A DNA stretch of 64,000 nucleotides from Sipunculus nudus (lineage: Eukaryota > Annelida > Sipuncula > Golfingiida > Sipunculidae). The position numbers were made by a program, and so were the translations under genes. The DNA lies in contig CM049316.1 in the NCBI GenBank assembly GCA_026874595.1, positions 23,275,839-23,339,838 on the forward strand. The letters run 5' to 3'. How positions within the stretch are numbered: the first letter of the stretch is position 1; each line of letters starts with the position of its first letter. This document shows positions 55,801 to 64,000 of the stretch, in pieces. The notes beneath the pieces are model-generated. The model saw nothing but the letters and a program-made list of their open reading frames with translations, searched no databases and was not told the origin of the DNA.

Positions 55801-58800
55801 GTTATAATAACTAAAAAAATCAGGGAGTCTTTAAGATGGAGTAAACCTGGTCTCCATACTAATGTGACTACAATCTATAAAAATTGAAGGATGTGGGCCA
55901 AGTTTTTAAAATGGGTGAGGAGGTCAACAATTTTGGAGGGGTCTATCTTATTCCCCCCCCCCCCCCCCCCATTGAAAAACTACAAATGGCAAAAGCGCTA
56001 TTTTCACAGGTTTCAGATTTGCATAAGACATTTAACCTAAGGTCCTTGACCTACTTTTTGAAGGTCAGTGACTGAGGTAGGCTTAAATTGCTTTTCATAA
56101 GTGATACAGAAGGACCACATTGAATTTACCAGCTTTTGTTGTAATCCCTTCATGAATTTTTAATCCTTGATATGTGATATTTAAAAAGTTGAGAGATTAG
56201 TTTTTGGTATCAACCTCTTAAGCTTACCTTCCTGAATATTAATTCTATTTTATCCAGATGGCTGCAGATATTTTGTTGTTTGACAGTCTTTTATTAATTT
56301 ATGCAGCAAGGGCTATACAACAGGGACCAAGATTTAATATTCATTTACAAAAATAGACAACAGCTGCTATGCAGCAAAACATGTGGACGGCCTGGAATGT
56401 ATGTTCATTTTGCAAAAATATGGCAAGGGTTTGACACTATTAGATTAATAGATTTGTGACCTTAGTTATTTGACTGATCATAATTAAGTTGGAATGAATA
56501 AGACTGTCATCATTTCATCTTAACAACTAAAAGAAAATATAAATTTATTTTGCAACACTGCTGTGGTGAATTAAATACAGGAAAAGTAAGCTGGTGTTAG
56601 ATGAAGTAATCCAGACATTTTATATGGACGAAAAATGTCTTGACAGTTAGTTATTGACGTGGCATGGTTATACTTTATGAGTAACCAACCATACTCGCTT
56701 TGTTCAATGGCATTTCCAAAAGTTATTCACCAAGTTATTATTAGGCATGTGACCTTTTTTGCTCATATATTGCTTATTAATAAACTCATGAACATTTTGC
56801 CAACATATATTATACAGGGTGCAAATTAGGCTAAAAATTAACATACTCAAGGTGCACGCTTGAAAGAAAACCTACATGCACCTAAATATTTCAACATGCA
56901 CTCTGTAATACTATTGAGAAAATTTGTTTGTTAAGAGTTTCTGTCGCTCAAAGAATGGAAATACTCATTTATTATTGTGATGTTTATGAATAGATATTTT
57001 GTTAACCTATTTTGTTGACATCAGAACTAAAGCCTATTAAAAATTGTGTGAAATTAGGGTTGTGAAGGGTCACCTCTCGAGACAATCAACACATGAATAG
57101 ATAATTAAAAGCCACTGGATATGAATATTTCTATTGATTTAGACATTATTTGACATATTTTAAAAATATCACTGTCCAGCTGACCTTTGAAAATGAATAA
57201 GAAAATAATATCACAGAGAAAGTTATTACTGTAAACTTAACACTTGTAGATAAGTTGTTTTACTATTTCACGGAACTTTTCTGGTTCGAAAACCACCTTT
57301 AGTTTCAACCTTTTATACCTGATAGCTTATCCCTTATTTTCACATATGCAAATTAGATACCTCATTAAATTTTGCTGGTGTTGTATTTGATGTATTGGTG
57401 AGAGATTATTCCGGAACATTACTGGAAATTTTCAAGTGTTGTTATTCTGAAAGTCTTCAGCTGGTCTTGTGTTGATGCTCAATTCTGGAGGGCAGTGAAG
57501 CGAAACAGTCAATTCCGGTGCCACTAAGACTTTACCTGGCGACCAGGTGTTAGGACCAGGTCACACAGTTCTTTTGAAATAGTGGCAAAGAAAAGGGGAC
57601 AGGGTAGGGACAATAGCTGGCCTTAGGGTCTTGTTTTACAGGGGATTAGGGAGGGGTGTCAGGGGGTTTTGTGGCCAGCTTTTGAGGGTCACCAGGTGTA
57701 CTTGGCAAGAGACTCCTGTGTGTGTACTGTGGATAAGTGCAACTGGGTCAGCAAGCCATGGAGGTGTCAGACCTGGATGACAATTATTCTTTTGTAAACT
57801 AGTTGTTTTGACATCTGAGAACCATCATTGACATCTACACACTTTGAACCTACCTCAAACCATTAGTATTCTCAATGGATTTGACAGTAGATATTCATCT
57901 GGGGATGATCAATATTATCTACTAACTTTGAACCTTCTGTTAATCATTAGGATTCTTAATGGATTTGACAGTCAATACTCACCTGATGATGATCATTAAC
58001 ATCTTCACACTTTGAATTTGCCTTTAACCATTAAGGATCTTAATGGATTTTATGAATAATCTTAAAGGATTTGGCATAATATGAGATATTCATCATAGGA
58101 CATTTGTTGATATTTGATATATTAAACCAGAATTTCTTTTCTGTTTATGTTGAAAATATTAAATTTGAAAAAAAAAATTGCTGTCTAGACTCCTACATTG
58201 TACAATCAGCTTTAAATTAATATATATTCTGATTTGTTCTCACACTAAGTGAGAAACTCCATTTCTTGATATTTTAGAGTCACAGATGTTTTTTGTCATA
58301 TTATGTTATTTTGGTCATGAAGGGGTCAAAATTAAAATTTATCCAAGTGTCAGATTGCAGAGACCACTGGGAAATTCCCTGTGCTAGCCCAACTTTCCTC
58401 CAAAATATTAAACTTAATAAATTATATTAGAGAATGGTTTATAAATTGAAGATCCACAAAGTTGTATTTCTTGATATAGATTAGTTTACAGATATTTTAT
58501 GTATTTTTTTTGTGTTTTCACTGAATTATTATTTTAAAAACAAATTCAGATTATATGAGTTGTGAGTACCTTATCAGCAGTGTGTAAATAGTGATTTCTA
58601 AAAAATTTAGACATACTGTTCATAATAAACTTCATACAAGATCTCAACAAGTCTTGCTTCTGATAGAAAAAAAAAAATATTGTAAAAAAAATGATAACCA
58701 GAAAGTTTTAGCCGCCATATCTTATTTATTTAATGAAACCACTCAGCTGCCATAACCATGACCAACAAATATCAGATTTGCTGTGGAGTGTTACAGATAA

Positions 58801-61037
58801 AAATTATTGGCAATTTTTCCTGGAATTGAAAGTGTCTACAGGAAACCATAAATTATTTACATAACACGTGTCAGTGTGCTTTACTATAATAGTAATGGTT
58901 ACCAAATTAAATTTGTTAAGACATCAAGGACATACAAAACTTAAAATTAATTTACAGGATTATTCTTTGCCTTTCTGGTGGCTTTATTTCTGCCCCTCCC
59001 CCCCAAAAATTGTGTTTTTTACTTGAAATCTCCACTTTATTATTAAACCTTACAGAAATTATTCCCTTCTGTTAGCAGAAAAGGTCCCAGCTTTTGAAAA
59101 GCAGAGTAATTCTTCAACTTAAGAGAGCTACACAATATTAAAAAAATTTTTTTTTTTTAAACAACATACTCATGAAAAAATTATGGTTCCATGTAGAATG
59201 GGATGTATGTAGGATTCTACTTGTAATCAGATGCTACCTGTACAAACATGTTGTTTCCACAAGTGAAATTTACAAATCAGTGACCAAACAGAAGACATTA
59301 ACGCCTCATTATGGAGACTCATTAGCATTGTAATCAGGAGCTTAATCCCAATAAGAATGTAAACATTATGTAGCAATTAGCTTTGAACTGAGCAAACTAT
59401 TGGAAAACCACAAGCTTAGCATTACTTAGTAGCTTTGTTTGTTATCTACATGGCTTGTGCTGTACCTATGTTTATTTTGGGAACTGATGGGAGAATACAT
59501 GGAGTTGCATGGAGAGTGGTTGCTTCCTGGTCGTTTTGGTAGCCACTGTAATCTTGGTGATTACAGGCGGTCATCTGAGAGCCTTTTGTGGCATATCCCA
59601 AGTGCTTGTTTGGTCAATAACCCTTGAAGCTTGATCAACAAGTCTCAGCAATTGCCCTTGGTTTGTTACATTGTTAATTTTGCAATAGGCTTAATGAACC
59701 AGTTGTTTAGAGGGCATGTTGGGAGAACCAAATGAAATGGAAAGTCAATGTTTTGGTCAAGCTGGTGCTTTGGTAATGCCTGGAGTCAAAATGCTTGGTG
59801 TTGACCCCTGAAGTGTGTGCTTTCATTTTACCCCTTGGGGTGGAACAAATTTCCTACTGGCAGTGGTCTGTGAGATATAATTGCAGTGCCATCTTTTTGT
59901 AAGAAGTCTTCATGTCTCCTGCAGTGTTGTGCAATTTTCACAAGTCAAGCTTGTATCCCCCCAAATTATCCCCCATCCACCCTTTCATCAAGCTCCAATA
60001 TCCATGAAACAGCTTGATTCAGAGTGTGCTTTTGTTGTGTTTTTAAGTGTGTATTGTTATAGAGACAATTAAGTTATGAAGTTGATTGTTCAGAAGTTTG
60101 GCTTCACTTGCTGTGGTATCATGTAAGATGTGTCATTAAGATTCATTATGGCTACATAGCTACTGATTATTCAAAGAGATGGGTACTAGCAGGGGTCCAT
60201 AGATATTGCCTTCAGGAACACATTTTTTCCGTGACAAAATTTGTTGAGTTAAACACGTGCACTATTACTGCATTGGAAAAAGTGTCAATTTTTATATGGT
60301 GAAGTTAGTGTCCCTAAGATTATTTAAATTTTAGGTTGAAAAAGAGTATTTTGAAAATCAAGGAATGTCAGAGTCCTGTTTGGACTGGGAGAGATGGGTA
60401 ATTATGTTTGTTTAACTGTCTAACTGTGCAACTGACAAACTACACCACATTTCGACTTGAAAATTTTACACGGGGTCAAATTCTACAATGTCTCCAGCCT
60501 CCTCAAAGATCATTACTTTCCAGATTCCAGAATTAGTGTTAACGAAAATATTAAATTGTAATTCACTTTTCACATTCCAGCTGGAAGCAAGCTGAGCAAG
60601 ACAAGGGTTTGCAGTTTGTCTTAAACAACAAGGGAACTATCTACAGAATTAGACAGAAGGAATATTATACCCTTGTCCTTTTCCTAATCAAGTTTTATAA
60701 TTTTTCATCCTCGTTTTAGAACCAATGGGTGCCAATATCAGACAACCAAGGGGTCGCCACATGTACGATACTGCCCAGTCCAGAGTTAGCAAGCCCTCAA
60801 CGATGTACACCAAAAGATCTGATAATCGGCAGTGCATTTCGCTTTCAAAACTATTTCACAACACCCATAGACCAGCGACAGTCCCCGCTGCCGAGGTTTC
60901 AGTGGGCTGACTCCCAAGAGGTCTGGCTTAATATGTTAAAGAAAGAAGAAATATATACGAGAGACCAACAGATGTTACACAGACACCCGTCTCTGCAGCC
61001 CAGAATGAGGTCTATCTTACTCGACTGGATCATAGAG
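49864..61037 (+). CDS. CCNE: Cyclin E, N-terminal 179 residues (partial, runs out of window)
   Basis: Coding exons: 49864-49877, 50003-50090, 53044-53097, 60335-60397 and 60720-61037, 537 nt in one frame. The N-terminus [16 protein letters not shown] and later KKRKAEE and KKRRQQ are basic, nuclear-localisation-like. Residues 128-179 carry the cyclin E hallmark: [55 protein letters not shown] (169-173) is the MRAIL hydrophobic-patch helix that docks substrates. Cyclin E activates CDK2 at G1/S. The Ser/Thr-Pro cluster ([17 protein letters not shown], 90-106) is where a phosphodegron would lie by analogy, but no perfect Fbw7 motif is seen. The next exon (after IIE, usually V/CEVY) lies beyond 64000. 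Confidence 0.95.
49910..49920 (+). promoter_or_regulatory. E2F consensus TTTGGCGCAAA in cyclin E intron
   Basis: Exact TTTSSCGC match with a near-palindromic flank, 33 bp after the first coding exon. Plausible second E2F input. Confidence 0.45.
50003..50090 (+). CDS. CCNE: Cyclin E coding exon 2 (aa 5-34)
   Basis: Encodes [20 protein letters not shown] and [10 protein letters not shown]. Acceptor CCATTTCAG, donor GAG|GTGAGA, phase 0. Basic clusters are probable nuclear localisation signals. Confidence 0.9.
50091..53043 (+). other. Cyclin E intron with a CpG-rich MITE
   Basis: 2.95 kb. Contains poly-G tracts at about 50356-50368 and 50770-50784, and the inverted-repeat element 51490-51862. 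The open frames at 51406-52007 run through that element and are not genes. Confidence 0.8.
51490..51862. mobile_element. CpG-rich MITE with AAGGGTGCTTTTCCATG ends
   Basis: AAGGGTGCTTTTCCATG at the left and CATGGAAAAGCACCCTT at the right are perfect 17-bp inverted repeats, extended by ACATC flanks that also mirror each other. The interior is unlike its AT-rich surroundings: at least six variants of TTGCCGCGCGGCAAAC, itself a near-palindrome, plus a TGACGTCA site at 51679-51686. No transposase. Confidence 0.85.
53044..53097 (+). CDS. CCNE: Cyclin E coding exon 3 (aa 35-52)
   Basis: 54-bp exon [18 protein letters not shown]. Acceptor TTTTTTCAG, donor CAA|GTAAGT, phase 0 at both ends, so skipping would keep the frame. 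Confidence 0.85.
53098..60334 (+). other. Cyclin E intron of 7.2 kb
   Basis: Contains a TA-flanked MITE (54558-54854), a poly-C tract at about 55953-55970 and short decayed repeats (for example the CCCGGG-bearing patch at 55575-55645). Otherwise AT-rich single-copy-looking DNA; I found no conserved exon in it. Confidence 0.75.
54558..54854. mobile_element. TA-flanked MITE with GGTATGGTTCTCGGGCAC ends, copy 2
   Basis: GGC, an A-rich run, then GGTATGGTTCTCGGGCACC at the left; GTGTTTGAGAACCATCCC, a T run and GGTCT at the right. TA on both sides. Interior homologous to copies 1 and 3 (ATAAAATAATACAATTTTGA, GTAGTGCTTTTACCTGTTTA, CCCCTGATCATATGACATTT). Confidence 0.8.
60335..60397 (+). CDS. CCNE: Cyclin E coding exon 4 (aa 53-73)
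   Basis: Encodes [20 protein letters not shown] followed by W. Acceptor AAATTTTAG, donor TGG|GTAATT, phase 0. An alternative acceptor at about 60581 (CACATTCCAG) is excluded because the frame meets TGA after four codons. Confidence 0.85.
60720..61037 (+). CDS. CCNE: Cyclin E coding exon 5 (aa 74-179), start of cyclin box
   Basis: Acceptor CTCGTTTTAG, donor GAG|GTAAAC, 106 codons in phase 0. Encodes a Ser/Thr-Pro-rich linker and the first cyclin-box helix with the MRSILLDW motif. Confidence 0.95.
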
Positions 61038-61366
61038 GTAAACTATTCAGCTTTTTCATCTGTTTTGCAGTGCAGTTCGTATTGGTGTTCTTTTTGTATT
61101 CACAATTCATATCAGTAACAATGTATGATGTCAGTTGGGCAATGTGGCTCACATTGTAGCAGGCTGTATAGCTGTATCCAGATTGATTTTGATGTTTATG
61201 TCAGTATTATTATAAGAAACATTTTGGTATGAGAAAAGTATATCACCTGGCTGCTGTTTCGATAATTACAGAAATTTTGATTGTACAGGTATATCACCTG
61301 GACTGTTGTTTCAATAATTACAGAATTATACATTGTACAGGTTGAGGTCAGATTAACTAATATCTA

Positions 61367-61704
61367 AGGCCAAAAAAATAAAGGGTATCGTTCTCAGGCA
61401 CCACGCGCATCACTTTAAACCCTCAATAATTTTTATTTTGATGTCCAGAAGAAACTTATCAATTTTGTGCTCCAGCCGCTCGCAAGCTCTTCTTTCAAGA
61501 AAATAAAATAAATACAATTTTAATAAGATTTCCTTTGTTATGTAGTGTGCTTACCTGTATAGCAATAAAAACTGTTATGATCATGCTTTTCCCTGATCAT
61601 ATAACATTTTTATGAAACATACAAAAAAAAGGGAAAAAAATAGCCCGCCTGCACTGATTTCTGAAAAAGAGTGCCTGAGAACTATACCTTTTTTTTTTTT
61701 GCCT
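61367..61704. mobile_element. TA-flanked MITE with GGTATGGTTCTCGGGCAC ends, copy 3
   Basis: TA then AGGCC, an A-rich run and GGGTATCGTTCTCAGGCACC at the left; GTGCCTGAGAACTATACC, a T run and GCCT then TA at the right. The best-preserved inverted termini of the three copies. The TA duplication points to the Tc1/mariner superfamily. Confidence 0.85.
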
Positions 61705-63965
61705 TATGATATGCTTGTCTTCACAAATACATGTGAATACACATGATGTGTCTGAGAATTTTATAGTGGATGTGTGTTTTACAAGTGTCAAGTGGCATTG
61801 GAAAAGAATGGGACCTTGCAGTAGTACATATTACTAAAAATGATCAAATACAAATTAACCATATCATTTCTTCAGTGCATTTCGAAAAAAAGAGCGATAA
61901 ATTTCACTTATTATGACAATGTTTTTATTATTGAGGAAGGAAAAGCCAGAGATTATGCCTGTGTGGAAAATAATTTTGAAATATAAAAATAAAATAATTT
62001 GACCTGCCAGGTTAAGATTTTGTTTCATTGTAAGGGGTCTGATGTCAGTATTAATGTGTTTACCCTGAGGGATGTTTTGTGTAGAAATAGGATATTTATA
62101 TATTCTTAGCATGCAGGTGTTAGTGAACCCACCACCTTCATGCCTTGTATAAATCTGAGTCTGTTTACAGTAGGGTACAGGTAAATATATAAAGGGGTAC
62201 CTGAATAAAGCTGCTGCCTAAAATTGACTGGTCATTAGTATACTTGGGTCATTGCTCTCACAACTTGACCTTAGACTCAAAGAGGTCAGCCATTCTCATA
62301 TCCCACAATGCATTTAAGTATTAAATTTTTACAAAATAGCAGATTTAATAAAAATCAGTATTAAATCTTATTTGCTGCAATGTTTAGATAAAAAAAATAG
62401 CCTTATCTGTGTAGGATTCTGGTATTTTCTGTCAAATTCTGATTAATTTTTTATTTTTTATTTTTAAGAAATTATTAGAAAGATCTGCACAACAATGAAA
62501 TATTGAGCATGTTCCAGTACTTTTAAAGACTTCTTATGTCTGTGTGTGTATGTGTATGTGTATGCTGTTGATTTTCTTATGAACAAGAATGCTTCTCATT
62601 GGCTTATATCTTTGTGAATCAAGCAGTTGCTTATTTAAAAGGGTATGTGTTTGTGTTTGTGTGTGTGTATGTGTGCTGAGGCTGAAGATATTGGTGCTTT
62701 AATATTAATAGACAAACTTTATACATGCAAAATCAGGCCGAAAAATCTGCTGTTAATATACAGAATGGATAATTACTAAATATCTCTACTGTTGTTACAC
62801 ATGCAGCAATAAATATATTTGTGAACACACACACAATCTGTATACACACTCATGTTCATATGTAAATTGTCACATACATATGTTTATGTGTGTGTGTGGA
62901 GTGTTGGGAGTAGTAATGTGAGTGACTATGATAACAGTTCCTTTGAACTTTGATATTCAGACATATTTATATAATACAGTGATATGAAGGTATGTAAAGC
63001 ACTTAGATATCTCTGTGCATGTGTAGTTACAATCAAACTTGAGACATGGGCAGGGTGTACCTAGAGAGTACACACACATGCCAGCGAGGTAGCACACGTG
63101 TATTGTACACAGTGCTGCGATATAGTTCACTCATGCTGGTACAGGTCTAGGCATGCCTGGCATACAGGTAGTACAGTTGACATATGCAAATAAGCATACA
63201 TATGTTATCATAATATATATATGAAGGGTGGCCCTTAATGCAGTAAACAGGATTGTCAGGTCCAATACCGGTTTAGATCAGAGACATTGGTTTGTTCAGG
63301 CCCTTAGATGCCTCACCCTGTGGATTGGTACTTTTATCGACCAGCAGAGGGGGTTTTTATTTGTTTACAGGCAGGATGTATTTGTATTAGCACCCCTGAG
63401 GGTTCACAACAAACCTCTCTGAGGCCCATACCTGTGTGCTAGGTGACAATGGCAGTTGCTATGATCAATTCTGCCGCGGTCGTTCAATGATAGATCAAGG
63501 AGGGTTTAGTGCTCCGCGATCTGTCACTCATGAGGGGGTGTACCCTGTATGATGGGGTGATACGGGTTTATATCGCTATCTGCCTGGTTATGACATGTGT
63601 CATGAGTCCAAATGCCATCCATATTTAACTTCTCACACCATGATCCCCAAGTATTTAGTTAAAGGAGAAGGTCTCCAGACTATTCTGACACTGACTGGTT
63701 GTATTCCCACTTTAGTCAATGAATCAATAATTGCCAAATCATTAAGATTTGCTCAGTAAGCAGGCTTAGTGCCATCTTCTAAGAGGTGGGATATATTATA
63801 ATGGAATTAAGTGCAGGTCTTCAACCTTTACAGTAGGCATTATAAGTCTAGTCATTTTAGTGAAGGTATCTCTTTGCCCAATTCATCAACCACCAATCTT
63901 TTTTAGACCAATTTTAAACCATAACAGTTAAATTTGTCAGAATAATCACACAATGACACCTGTTG

Positions 63966-63999
63966 ACCCCCCCTGCAAAAAATTCTTGACCCACGCCTG
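63966..63999. mobile_element. Partial GCGGATCC-family inverted-repeat element at window edge
   Basis: Read in reverse from 63999 it is CAGGCGTGGGTCAAGAATTT then TTTGCAGGGGG, closely matching the left end of the element at 7683. Only one end is recognised. Confidence 0.6.
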
Positions 64000-64000
64000 T

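Larger units (their letters stand above)
61038..64000 (+). other. Start of the next cyclin E intron
   Basis: No exon matching the continuation of the cyclin box was found. Contents: one MITE (61367-61704), TG-rich simple sequence (62530-62580, 62640-62680, 62880-62900), and a partial inverted-repeat element at the window edge. The open frames here lack motifs. Confidence 0.7.

Noticed and set aside
60591-60719. Possible extra cyclin E exon after the acceptor CACATTCCAG
   Set aside because: In the required phase it reads four codons and then TGA; joining 60397 directly to 60720 keeps the frame.
63228-63422. Open frame considered as the next cyclin E exon
   Set aside because: Its sequence has none of the conserved second-helix residues of the cyclin box, and the frame lacks a suitable acceptor.

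Overview
This is nuclear DNA from an animal. Genes are split by GT-AG introns, intergenic and intronic DNA is AT-rich and full of (TA)n and (GA)n microsatellites, and many short DNA transposons, a Penelope-like fragment and a LINE fragment are present. The repeats, and the recurring GTGACCTTGACCTTTGACC-type motif, look lophotrochozoan, plausibly a bivalve mollusc; the species is an inference and cannot be fixed from the sequence.

Three protein-coding genes can be reconstructed with consistent reading frames across every splice junction. (1) Plus strand, CDS 6684-13908, eight exons, 612 residues: an RGG-rich N-terminus, then an alpha-helical region resembling the TROVE/Ro60 RNA-binding fold, then a von Willebrand factor A (vWA) domain with a MIDAS motif. 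(2) Minus strand, CDS 48476-19778, six exons, 296 residues: a complete BtpA/SgcQ-family TIM-barrel protein (the animal type called F13E9.13-like). (3) Plus strand, CDS from 49864 and leaving the window after 61037: the first 179 residues of cyclin E, up to the MRSILLDW helix of the cyclin box. Genes 1 and 2 converge across a 5.9 kb repeat-filled interval. Genes 2 and 3 are head to head across a compact promoter that carries E2F-like and NRF1-like sites on the cyclin E side.

Layout: 1-6.6 kb is intergenic (microsatellites, a tandem duplication, a Penelope-like remnant, small inverted-repeat elements); 6.7-14.4 kb is the TROVE/vWA gene; 14.4-19.7 kb is intergenic (a TA-flanked MITE, a nuclear-receptor half-site tandem repeat, a 1 kb foldback element, a hAT-type MITE); 19.8-48.5 kb is the BtpA gene, whose introns hold a 4 kb foldback element, an ERE-bearing tandem repeat, two copies of a roughly 1.7 kb repeat and several dispersed families; 48.5-49.4 kb is the divergent promoter; 49.4-64 kb is the 5' half of cyclin E with long introns.

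The most interesting structures are two foldback transposons (17081-18077 and 20568-24624). Their inverted arms are made of unrelated minisatellites, yet they share a terminal GGYAACAGGA motif and 9-bp-type target duplications. Also notable are transposon-borne transcription factor motifs (RFX X-box, estrogen response elements, DR1 sites) and an upstream ORF overlapping the cyclin E start. No bacterial-type defence system, CRISPR array, rRNA or intact tRNA gene was seen.
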